DNA from: an uncultured Gammaproteobacteria bacterium
Lineage (GTDB): Bacteria > Pseudomonadota > Gammaproteobacteria > Pseudomonadales > Litorivicinaceae
Reading direction: 5' to 3'
Length of the DNA stretch: 64,000 bases
Assembly (NCBI GenBank): GCA_913057215.1
Contig: CAJXNQ010000001.1
Coordinates: 89,236-153,235, forward strand
In this document: positions 57,255 through 64,000 of the stretch, in pieces
Layout: the number at the start of each line of letters is the position of its first letter
Numbering within the stretch: position 1 is the stretch's first letter
Position numbers and translations under genes: made by a program
Notes under the pieces: model-generated
What the model saw: the letters and a program-made list of their open reading frames with translations, nothing else
What the model was told of the DNA's origin: nothing
The model's database searches: none

Positions 57255-58340
57255 TTAATCGATGTGGTAGCGGTTAATGGTGTCTTGGCTGAAAGTAAAG
57301 CCAATACCGGGGCGTTCAGGTATCGTGATATACCCGTTTTCGATGGTTATCGTCTCGTTGAACAGCGACGAAAACCAAGGTATGTGTTCTACTGAGATAC
57401 AGTTTGGTGTCGAGCCCGCTATCGATAGACTCTGTTCTGTAAATATGTGAGTTGAGACTGGGGTGTCGAACGTCGCTGCCAGCGCGCATACTCGCTGCAT
57501 CTCAGTGAAGCCTCCGATTCGCTGCAAGTCCGGCATGAGAATATCGGCGCACGACTGTTGAATCAGCGGACGAATGCCGTATCGAGTGTAAACGGTTTCA
57601 CCTGTTGCGATTGGGATATCTAAGGCTCTTCTTACATCGGTGTGGCCCTTCAAGTCATTGACGTTTACAGGCTCCTCCAACCATCCAAGGTTAAAGTCCT
57701 CAAGGTGGCGACCCAGCCGAATCGCTTGTTTTGCAGTAAAGGCTTGGTTGGCGTCGGCAAGTAACTCTATATCGGGTCCTACAGCCTCTCGTAATATTCG
57801 AACACGCTCGACATCTCTAAGGATGTCCTGACTACCAACGCGAATTTTCATTGATCGAAAGCCCTGGTCAATAAAGTCATGTGCCTCAGCGACCATCTCA
57901 TCAATCGATTGTGAGAGCCAGAGTCCTCCGCTTGCATAGGTTTTGACCGTTTCGCGGCAAGCTCCGAACACTCGATACAGCGGAAGGTTTGCTATCTTGG
58001 CAACCAAATCCCACAAAGCCGTGTTAATGGTCGACAGTGCTGAAATAGTTAATCCTTGGTAGCCGGTTGGATTGATCTCGCGCCATATAGTCTCGCTGAT
58101 TCCAGTCACCAAAGTTGGATCTTTGCCAAGCAGTAGATGATTAAAACCACTGATCATCTCGTTAAAAGCTTTGATTCGCAGTGCGTTCAGCGTAAACGCA
58201 TAACTCTCTCCGGTGAGTCCCTCGTTTGTTTCAATGAACAGCATGACGCAGCCGACAGAACGCATGTCATGGATCGAGGTGGCGATTGGCTTTTCAAATG
58301 GCAAATCGACAATGCGGGTTTTAACACCGGTGATTTTCAT
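57255..58340 (-). CDS. Enolase-superfamily (mandelate racemase/acid-sugar dehydratase type) protein
   Basis: 361 residues. Capping domain N-terminal, then a barrel with metal ligands D196, E222 and E248, and the mandelate-racemase-type general base dyad D271/H298 (M-P-D-L-Q and S-T-H-I-F). The second strand carries K165-x-R167 where mandelate racemase has K-x-K. This layout suits a dehydratase or racemase acting on an alpha-hydroxy acid or acid sugar. The substrate is not predictable by eye. It sits between the LysR regulator (12 nt) and the GhrA-like gene (5 nt). Confidence 0.87.
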   Translation of the reverse strand: MKITGVKTRIVDLPFEKPIATSIHDMRSVGCVMLFIETNEGLTGESYAFTLNALRIKAFNEMISGFNHLLLGKDPTLVTGISETIWREINPTGYQGLTISALSTINTALWDLVAKIANLPLYRVFGACRETVKTYASGGLWLSQSIDEMVAEAHDFIDQGFRSMKIRVGSQDILRDVERVRILREAVGPDIELLADANQAFTAKQAIRLGRHLEDFNLGWLEEPVNVNDLKGHTDVRRALDIPIATGETVYTRYGIRPLIQQSCADILMPDLQRIGGFTEMQRVCALAATFDTPVSTHIFTEQSLSIAGSTPNCISVEHIPWFSSLFNETITIENGYITIPERPGIGFTFSQDTINRYHID

Positions 58341-58352
58341 TTTGCTCTCCGT

Positions 58353-59207
58353 CTACGTGGTGTTCGCTGCAATCTGGCGTAACCCGGTTAGCGCGGTCTT
58401 TTGTAGCGCCGGGTCGAGGGGTGATTCGGGGTAGCCGAGATAGGTCTGTCGCATGAAAATCGGTGCGTCTTGCACGCGAAATAGACGACCGTCACTTAAG
58501 TACTGACGTACTGTGCTGATCAAAAAGTAGCCAGACCCACCGTGCGTGAGAATATGACTCAGTCCATGCGAACTCAGCCCAACGGATAATCGAGGAACGG
58601 ATGTATCAGGGAAGGCTTCAGAATGTTGAGCACGGAAGTCATCGCCCCAGTCAACGAACACATAACCGTCAACCATGCCAAATTTGACATCGCGGGGCTC
58701 GGTTGCAACCAAGATGATCTCTTCGTTGGTGAACTTTTCAATACAGAGATTTGCCTGCTGCTTGGGCGCGTACACTAAAGCTAAATCCAGCAGTCCGTCA
58801 CGCAACATACGCATGAGTGGCTCTGAGTAGTCAGCAATAATGCGAGTGGCGACGTTTGGTACCGAGTTGTCCATCCAGGCCAACCATGGTGCTGCTATCT
58901 GGTCCCAGTGGTTCAGCTGGATACCCACACTGAATACATTGGTTAGGCTATCTGGGAGACTAACTTCCTGTCGGGCACGTTCCCATGCTCGTACAACGTT
59001 TAGTGCGTGCCTGTAGAGGTGTTGTCCTGCTTGGGTCAATCGAGCGCCGTCTCGTTTGCGAATGAAAAGTGGACGATTCAGCCGATCTTCCAAGACTTTT
59101 ATTCGGGCACTCACGGTGGACTGAGTCAGATGAAGTTTCTCAGCAGCCATTTGAAAGCTGCCGGTCGCAGCAATTTCCAAGAATGCTCTGAGATTTTCAA
59201 TATTCAC
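58353..59207 (-). CDS. LysR-family transcriptional regulator
   Basis: 284 residues, N-terminal winged helix with A-A-E-K-L-H-L-T-Q-S-T-V-S-A-R-I and a periplasmic-binding-like effector domain. GTG start at 59207-59205. It is the first gene of the minus-strand operon and faces the aldolase operon across about 600 nt, so it probably controls both directions in response to the pathway substrate. Confidence 0.9.
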   Translation of the reverse strand: MNIENLRAFLEIAATGSFQMAAEKLHLTQSTVSARIKVLEDRLNRPLFIRKRDGARLTQAGQHLYRHALNVVRAWERARQEVSLPDSLTNVFSVGIQLNHWDQIAAPWLAWMDNSVPNVATRIIADYSEPLMRMLRDGLLDLALVYAPKQQANLCIEKFTNEEIILVATEPRDVKFGMVDGYVFVDWGDDFRAQHSEAFPDTSVPRLSVGLSSHGLSHILTHGGSGYFLISTVRQYLSDGRLFRVQDAPIFMRQTYLGYPESPLDPALQKTALTGLRQIAANTT

Positions 59208-59805
59208 GTTCTAAGGTATCCAGATAAAACCCACGCAACATTACTTTGTCATGAATTGAGATTGTAATCATTTTTTCGATATAACGTCCTGCTCAAATGA
59301 AATTCCCCTTATTTTCTGCTGAACCTGGTGTTTGAGGCTGGCGTTATACTGACGTCAGCATGTGAGGTTGGATCTGTCTTGGTGTAGGTATATTTTTGAA
59401 GTTAAAGATACCTGGTCGGTGGGGTTATCGCATGGTTTCAACAGTCGGTTTTGACCACGCTCTTGACAGTATTCTTTTCAATGTCCGCTGCTTTTATCGA
59501 ATTTCTTATGCTGAATTTGGGCCTTAGCATTGCTTCCGGTCTCTGTTGTGGTGTCGGATTATTCCTGATCAGCGGCATTGGTCATCTGTCTATGGGTGTG
59601 GCGATTACTTCTCGGAAATGTGTCTGTCGTTGGATGAGACTTGCGGTGGCTGGACAGCAACTCTTGGAAACCTTGGATTATCATATGCGGATTTGTATCC
59701 GTCTCGTATCGAAAATATTAATATAATCTAACAATATTCTTCGCTTTACTGCCTTTTTTGCTGGTGTAACGATTTGATGCAGAAATAGAGCAATAGGCTA
59801 GAACC
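59208..59805. other. Divergent intergenic region of the islet
   Basis: 598 nt between the LysR regulator and the aldolase operon, expected to hold both promoters and LysR binding sites. A partial dyad ATTAC...GTAAT lies near 59239-59267. From about 59451 to 59726 there are weak plus-strand ORFs in two frames (one hydrophobic), none with a good ribosome site or recognised family. They may be remnants of a lost gene; I do not call one. Confidence 0.4.
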
Positions 59806-60543
59806 ATGAGTAGTGCAGCGCTTTCAGTAGCTCAACAAAAAGAGAGTGTACGCGTCGATCTTGCAGCAATGTTTAGGTTGACAGCGCATTTTGGATGGGA
59901 CGATACGATTTGGAATCACATTACGGCCCGAGTTCCCGGAACTGATCACAACTTCTACATGCATCGCTTTGGTCTGGCCTACGACGAGGTTTGCGCATCT
60001 AACCTGATTATGGTTGATGAGGATGGCCACGTCCTCGAAGGTCCGGAAGACGTGAATACTGCAGGGTTTATCATTCATAGTGCAATCCATCTAAATCATC
60101 CTAAAGCCAAGTTTGTATTCCATGCACATCCCCCCTCTGCCATCGCGGCAACCGCATTCAAAGAAATCCCTTTCCTCGTTCAAGACTCTTCCATGCTATA
60201 CGGCAAAGTGGGATACCACGAGTGGGAAGGCCTGTCTGTCGATCCAGACGAGCGATACCGAATTGCTGAGAACATGGGTAGCAACACCTGTCTTGTGATG
60301 CGCAATCACGGGTTTCTGACCGTCGGGGAGACTGCAGGTCAATGTTTTATGAATATGTACTACCTCGTCCGACTTTGCGAGGTAGCACTTTCGGCCAAAT
60401 CTTCGACTCTGGAAATCGACACTGGCCCAGAGAATCTCTGGGCGCTTGCCTCAAAACAGTACGAGTCCTTCTCGCCGGGGCTTTACGAGTGGCCTGCGCT
60501 GTTGCGCAAATGCGATCGTCTAGACCCTTCTTATAAATTTTAA
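59806..60543 (+). CDS. Class II aldolase/adducin-family protein
   Basis: 245 residues. Zinc-binding H106-A-H108 in F-V-F-H-A-H-P-P and a third His in M-R-N-H-G-F near 165; the fold is that of fuculose-phosphate aldolases and related decarboxylases. It should cleave or decarboxylate a hydroxylated intermediate. It opens the plus-strand operon, 18 nt before the Fe/2OG oxygenase. Confidence 0.88.
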   Translation: MSSAALSVAQQKESVRVDLAAMFRLTAHFGWDDTIWNHITARVPGTDHNFYMHRFGLAYDEVCASNLIMVDEDGHVLEGPEDVNTAGFIIHSAIHLNHPKAKFVFHAHPPSAIAATAFKEIPFLVQDSSMLYGKVGYHEWEGLSVDPDERYRIAENMGSNTCLVMRNHGFLTVGETAGQCFMNMYYLVRLCEVALSAKSSTLEIDTGPENLWALASKQYESFSPGLYEWPALLRKCDRLDPSYKF

Positions 60544-60561
60544 AATAGTGAGAACGCTGCA

Positions 60562-61473
60562 ATGTCTGAGTTAGTTAATTTCGATTCGTACCGAGCCCCC
60601 GCGCCTCCCACGGCGTTTAGTGCTGCAGAAATTCGTCTGGAAGATTTTATTGATCTCGATGAATTTCCAATTCACGATCTTGCAAGCCCGAAGCGTCAAT
60701 CACTGGTTGATCAGTGTCGCGCAGATCTCGAGGCTTTCGGATGCAGCCATGTTCCACGTTTCATTAAGGAATCAGCTATTCAAGCGATGCTTGAGGAGGC
60801 TAATCGGCTAATGAAGGACGCGCGTCCGGCAGATGATTTCGTTAACCCGTATCTAACGCCAGACGATCCATCACTTCCAGATGATCACCCCAAGCGCTTT
60901 TTTGAAAATAGAACCAGCGCATTCATTAACTCAGATCTACTCGAGTCTCATTCGTTGTTGCGTAAAATTTATGACTCTGATGTCGTGGTTCACTTTGTGG
61001 CGGATTGCCTCAACAATGGCCCCGTTTACCGCTGGGCAGATCCACTTGGTCGTTGCCCCTACAGTGTCATGCGTACCGGTGACTACTTTCCTTGGCACTA
61101 TGATGGGAACGAATTTACGGTGAGTATTTTGGTGCAGGCCGCTGAGAAAGGTGGCGACTTTGAGTACGTCCCCAATCTTCGCACCCCTCACTCAGAGAAC
61201 TTTGATGCGGTCAGCAAAGTATTGCAAGGTGACCGAGAGCGCTTGCGCGTGTTGAAACTGAAGGAGGGTGATTTGCAGCTCTTCAAAGGGCGCTACTCAA
61301 TGCACCGGGTGACACCAACTGAGGGGCCAGTAACCCGCATCATCGCGCTACCAACATACGTCACCAATCCCTATCTCGTAAATCGTCCGCACCACGCAAA
61401 AGCGTTTTATGGTCGTGCTGAGCCGATCCATCACGAAAGAGAGATGGATCGGAGCGATAAACTGACAGATTGA
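60562..61473 (+). CDS. Fe(II)/2-oxoglutarate oxygenase related to the BesD/HalD family, hydroxylase-type
   Basis: 303 residues. The facial triad is H179-x-D181 (W-H-Y-D-G-N-E-F) with H248 (R-Y-S-M-H-R-V-T-P), and R259 should bind 2-oxoglutarate. Blocks such as W-A-D-P-L-G, G-D-F-E-Y-V-P and L-F-K-G-R-Y-S match what I recall of BesD/HalD amino-acid halogenases. Those replace the Asp by Gly to make room for chloride, whereas here Asp is kept, so hydroxylation rather than halogenation is predicted. The substrate is unknown; amino acids are a reasonable guess from the family. Confidence 0.82.
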   Translation: MSELVNFDSYRAPAPPTAFSAAEIRLEDFIDLDEFPIHDLASPKRQSLVDQCRADLEAFGCSHVPRFIKESAIQAMLEEANRLMKDARPADDFVNPYLTPDDPSLPDDHPKRFFENRTSAFINSDLLESHSLLRKIYDSDVVVHFVADCLNNGPVYRWADPLGRCPYSVMRTGDYFPWHYDGNEFTVSILVQAAEKGGDFEYVPNLRTPHSENFDAVSKVLQGDRERLRVLKLKEGDLQLFKGRYSMHRVTPTEGPVTRIIALPTYVTNPYLVNRPHHAKAFYGRAEPIHHEREMDRSDKLTD

Positions 61474-61483
61474 GAAAACAACA

Positions 61484-62398
61484 ATGAATATAGGTTTTAT
61501 TGGCCTGGGTAACATGGGTTCAGGTATGGCCTCCAATCTGCTTTCTTACTGTCAGCGTGAGGGACATCAGCTTTCGGTACTTGACATCAACCAGAACGTT
61601 GTTGATTCGTTTGCGTCCAAGGGTGCTGCCACCGCTTCTTCTGCGGCTGAGCTTAGCGTTCAAAGCGATGTACTGTTTACATCACTGCCTAGCTCAAAAG
61701 AGATTAACGCGTTGGCTATGGGTGAGAATGGGATTTTGAGCAATCTCAAGAGTGGTGCGGTTTGGTTCGAAACCAGTACGAATGATGTGAGTGCTTGGAG
61801 GGGACTCAGCGAGCAAGCGAGTGCAGATATCTATCTCATTGATGCCCCCGTTACCGGAGGCGCCGAGGGAGCTGCAGCGGCTACGCTGACAATGCTGCTA
61901 GGCGGTAATGAGGCGATCGTTAAAGCGCATCACCCCGTGTTAACTAGTTTTACTAAGCGTGCTGTTTACATGGGTCCTTCAGGGGCTGGCTATACGGCTA
62001 AGCTAGCTCAGTTGCACCTAAACTATTTGGTTGCTCAGGGAATTGGTGAGGCGCTCATGCTAGGTGCTAAAGCCAATTTAGATCTTCAAACACTCTATGA
62101 GGTACTCAACAGCAGCTGCGCAAAAAGTTATGTGGTAGAGAGCTACATCCCAAAGGTGCTCGACGGCACTTACGACAATTCCTTTAAGCTGGGCTTGGCT
62201 GAAAAAGATATGCGCCTAATCAACCAGCTTGGTGAACATCTCGGTGTTGAAATGTCGCTGGGATCCGTCGTTTATGACACCTACCAAAAGGCTACTGAGG
62301 CTTACGGATTTGATGCGCCACACCTTAGTGTACTCAGGTTGATCGAAGAGAAATCGAAGCTGCAATTAAGGGATAGAGAGCATCCCTTCACCCAATAA
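61484..62398 (+). CDS. Beta-hydroxyacid dehydrogenase (3-hydroxyisobutyrate dehydrogenase family)
   Basis: 304 residues. NAD(P) motif G-L-G-N-M-G at 7-12, substrate loop D-A-P-V-T-G-G near 120, catalytic Lys about K173 in G-A-G-Y-T-A-K-L. The usual K-x-x-N-N pair is altered to K-L-A-Q-L, hinting at a non-standard substrate. It probably oxidises a 3-hydroxy acid or reduces a semialdehyde in the pathway. Ten nt separate it from the oxygenase gene. Confidence 0.87.
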   Translation: MNIGFIGLGNMGSGMASNLLSYCQREGHQLSVLDINQNVVDSFASKGAATASSAAELSVQSDVLFTSLPSSKEINALAMGENGILSNLKSGAVWFETSTNDVSAWRGLSEQASADIYLIDAPVTGGAEGAAAATLTMLLGGNEAIVKAHHPVLTSFTKRAVYMGPSGAGYTAKLAQLHLNYLVAQGIGEALMLGAKANLDLQTLYEVLNSSCAKSYVVESYIPKVLDGTYDNSFKLGLAEKDMRLINQLGEHLGVEMSLGSVVYDTYQKATEAYGFDAPHLSVLRLIEEKSKLQLRDREHPFTQ

Positions 62399-62461
62399 GG
62401 TCCTCTCGCCTGTAGCGACCATGAAACAAGGCGCCGGTTTTCCATTTGGATTAGGTCAGTT

Positions 62462-63712
62462 ATGGAAAAGTCTCTTATGTTTTCATTGAATTCAAACCAG
62501 TATCAAAGGTTGAATGAATATCGGCTGGGACGCGTTCGCAGTGTTATGCGCCAGCGAGGTATTGACCTCTGTGTCGTGAATAACCCAGTCAGCCTGCGTT
62601 ATGCGATCGACTTTGATGAATATCAGCTGTTTCAGGCTCATATCCCGACGGTTTATCTTCTTCTTCCAGTTGAGGGGCCGCTTCGGATGTACGGAGCGTC
62701 GAAACGTAACTATACCAACGTTTGTGAATACCAACGCCCTCACTTTATCAGCGTGTTTGATGCCGGCCTTGACCTTGATGCAGCCGCAAAGACATTCATT
62801 AAAGATGTCGCAGACTTTCGCCAGCAAAACGGTTTGTCCGGCAAAATCGCTTTCGAACGCTTCACCCCATTCGTGACCAAGCGAGCAGTTGCTGCGGGTT
62901 GGGTCGTCGAGGATGCTGAATCCGTCTTTGAGCAGGCACGGACAATAAAGTCACCCGAGGAGCTACTTTGTATGCGCCATTCTATTGCCGTCGCTCAGGA
63001 GGGAATCGCAGCCATGCACTCGGCAATGAAACCTGGCATGACTGAGAATGAATTGTTGTCGATCCTGCATCAGGTGAACATTGCTCATGGTGGAAACTGG
63101 ATCGATGGTCGAATGCTTGCCTCAGGTGCACGGACTAACCCCTGGCTTCAAGAAGCCTCGAATAAAAAAATCGAGGCGAATGAACTCGTCGCCTTTGATA
63201 CTGATCTTATTGGACCGTCTGGATACCTCGCCGATATTAGCCGTACGTGGTTGTGTGGTGACAAACCCAATGCCCAGCAAAAATCCGCTTATCAGCACGC
63301 CTATGATGAAGTGAGTCACAATATGTCGTTGCTCAAGCCTGGCATAAGGTTTCAAGAGTTGGCCATGAAAGCTTTTAGGCGCAATGAAAAATATATTCAC
63401 AATCGATACGTATGTAGTTTTCATGGCGCAGGCCTTTGCGATGAGTACCCCAAGATTTATTACCCAGGCGACTGGCCAGTTGATACGTATGATGGTGTCA
63501 TCGAAGAGAACATGGTGTTGTGCGTTGAGAGCTTCTCTGGCGCCACGGACGAAAAAGAAGGGGTGAAGATTGAGAATCAAGTCTTGGTGACGTCCTCTGG
63601 TTATCAGTTACTCTCAGAATACGGTTATCAAGAGTGTCTCCTTGGCGAAGTAGAGGTCAGTAAAGAAAATTGCTCCCGCGGTAACGGTGAGACGCATTAC
63701 GAACTGGCGTAA
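62462..63712 (+). CDS. M24-family metalloenzyme resembling DMSP lyase DddP
   Basis: 416 residues with a creatinase/aminopeptidase P fold. All five dinuclear metal ligands are present: D246, D258, H321, E356 and E371. Several blocks resemble what I remember of Roseovarius DddP, such as W-I-D-G-R-M-L-A-S-G-x-R-T-N-P-W, F-D-T-D-L, H-G-x-G-L-C-D-E and C-V-E. DddP cleaves dimethylsulfoniopropionate, but relatives may be peptidases or creatinase-like hydrolases, so the reaction here is open. Last gene of the plus-strand islet operon. Confidence 0.78.
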   Translation: MEKSLMFSLNSNQYQRLNEYRLGRVRSVMRQRGIDLCVVNNPVSLRYAIDFDEYQLFQAHIPTVYLLLPVEGPLRMYGASKRNYTNVCEYQRPHFISVFDAGLDLDAAAKTFIKDVADFRQQNGLSGKIAFERFTPFVTKRAVAAGWVVEDAESVFEQARTIKSPEELLCMRHSIAVAQEGIAAMHSAMKPGMTENELLSILHQVNIAHGGNWIDGRMLASGARTNPWLQEASNKKIEANELVAFDTDLIGPSGYLADISRTWLCGDKPNAQQKSAYQHAYDEVSHNMSLLKPGIRFQELAMKAFRRNEKYIHNRYVCSFHGAGLCDEYPKIYYPGDWPVDTYDGVIEENMVLCVESFSGATDEKEGVKIENQVLVTSSGYQLLSEYGYQECLLGEVEVSKENCSRGNGETHYELA

Positions 63713-63898
63713 CTGGTTATTAATTAAGGACGCTCGGTCAGTCGTCCTTAAATGGCGCGCCTGAGACGCTTCGAACCTCTGGCGTGAGCGATGGAGAGCG
63801 TTGATCTCGCGGAGGAATCCAGGACTGGTGAGATCAATACGACAGCACAATCGATAGCACACTTTTATTTTTCTAAATAAAAACAGTTGTTTATTAGG
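63713..63898. other. Non-coding interval at the right end of the islet
   Basis: Just after the M24 gene an 8-bp inverted repeat TTAAGGAC / GTCCTTAA (63724-63731, 63744-63751) could end transcription, though it has no T-run. A GCACACTTTT at 63857 echoes the GCACAC repeats beside the integrase stub, and AAATAAAAACAG near 63877 is the inverse of CTGTTTTTATTT beside tRNA-Cys. These may be recombinase arm sites. No gene is seen. Confidence 0.45.
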
Positions 63899-63908
63899 TA
63901 TGCAAGCT

Positions 63909-63954
63909 ATTGCAAATCCGTGTACATCGGTTCGATTCCGGTACGCGCCTCCAT
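63909..63954 (+). repeat. attR: duplicated 3' half of tRNA-Cys
   Basis: 45 of 46 bases identical to 55655-55700. The preceding bases (TATGCA then AGCT for GCGG) still resemble the tRNA D-arm side but cannot form a tRNA, so this is a partial copy left by site-specific integration. Sequence after 63954 should be the original chromosome or a neighbouring islet. Confidence 0.9.
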
Positions 63955-64000
63955 AGTTCAAAGAATTGTGAGCTTGGCGTTTTGAGGAGTTGAGTCACTG

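Larger units (their letters stand above)
55655..63954. mobile_element. Catabolic genomic islet at tRNA-Cys
   Basis: About 8.3 kb bounded by the 46-bp direct repeats, with an integrase remnant directly after the tRNA. Content: two divergent operons of seven genes with no phage structural, conjugation or transposase genes. By eye it is richer in A+T and in rare-looking codons than the flanks. With only an integrase stub it is probably fixed in place. Exact excision boundaries are inferred from the repeats. Confidence 0.85.

Noticed and set aside
59451..59726. 91-codon hydrophobic ORF in the islet's intergenic region
   Set aside because: No credible ribosome site, no recognised family, and frame changes around it; recorded as a possible remnant instead of a gene.
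60562..61473. Calling the Fe/2OG enzyme a halogenase
   Set aside because: The Asp of the H-x-D metal motif is present; halogenases of this family have Gly or Ala there to admit chloride.
63614..63961. Minus-strand 115-codon ORF at the right end of the islet
   Set aside because: It runs antisense to the M24 gene end and through the duplicated tRNA fragment; no ribosome site or family support.

Overview
The window reads as a chromosome segment of a free-living, respiring gammaproteobacterium. The gene families (TopA, LexA, RelA, Ppc, AcnB, CysB, CcoNOQP, EpmC, DUF3080 and DUF6586 proteins, the long form of GAPDH) and the gene orders (topA-DUF6586-lexA, a GacA-type gene-uvrC-pgsA, rlmD-relA-mazG) are those of Pseudomonas- and Oceanospirillales-like lineages. 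Polyhydroxyalkanoate synthesis, flavocytochrome c sulfide dehydrogenase and a complete cbb3 oxidase cluster suggest an aquatic, probably marine, aerobe or microaerobe. The species cannot be named from sequence alone.

Layout. 1-3630: phaB-phaC (phaC cut by the window edge), tusA, a DUF3080 lipoprotein and epmC. 3646-9253: small membrane protein, topA, DUF6586, lexA with its SOS box, argF, grxD. 9210-18944: a giant SSS-domain hybrid histidine kinase (CrbS/MxtR type) facing a DUF4212/sodium-solute symporter pair, then a cNMP/CBS/DUF294 protein, a DnaQ-like exonuclease and ttcA. 18899-27194: the cbb3 locus on the minus strand, ccoN-O-Q-P-G-H-I-S plus a TauE-like membrane protein, with a convincing FNR/Anr class II promoter. 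27441-39471: cysB, ppsR/ppsA, rraA, acnB, gapdh, DUF1289 protein, cysM, rlmD. 39464-52030: relA, mazG, ppc, adk, alr, tsaB, uppP, a GacA-like regulator with an eroded receiver, uvrC, pgsA, a lipoprotein. 52089-55572: tRNA-Leu(UAA), a voltage-gated-type K+ channel and fccAB. 55626-55699: tRNA-Cys(GCA).

55700-63954 is an accessory islet inserted at tRNA-Cys. A 46-bp copy of the tRNA 3' half (one mismatch) closes it at 63909-63954, and only the N-terminal stub of the integrase remains. It carries two divergent operons: LysR regulator - enolase-superfamily dehydratase - GhrA-like dehydrogenase on the minus strand, and class II aldolase - Fe(II)/2-oxoglutarate oxygenase related to the BesD/HalD family - beta-hydroxyacid dehydrogenase - DddP-like M24 metalloenzyme on the plus strand. 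I infer a catabolic route for an unidentified hydroxylated acid or amino-acid-like compound. No transporter is visible in the islet. This is the best candidate for an undescribed system.

The core genes fit together as carbon and energy management: an acetate-type sensor kinase and symporter, gluconeogenic PpsA with its regulator PpsR, anaplerotic Ppc, AcnB, PHA storage, and high-affinity oxygen respiration possibly fed by sulfide oxidation. Genes are tightly packed, with many stop/start overlaps and three tail-to-tail overlaps between convergent genes.
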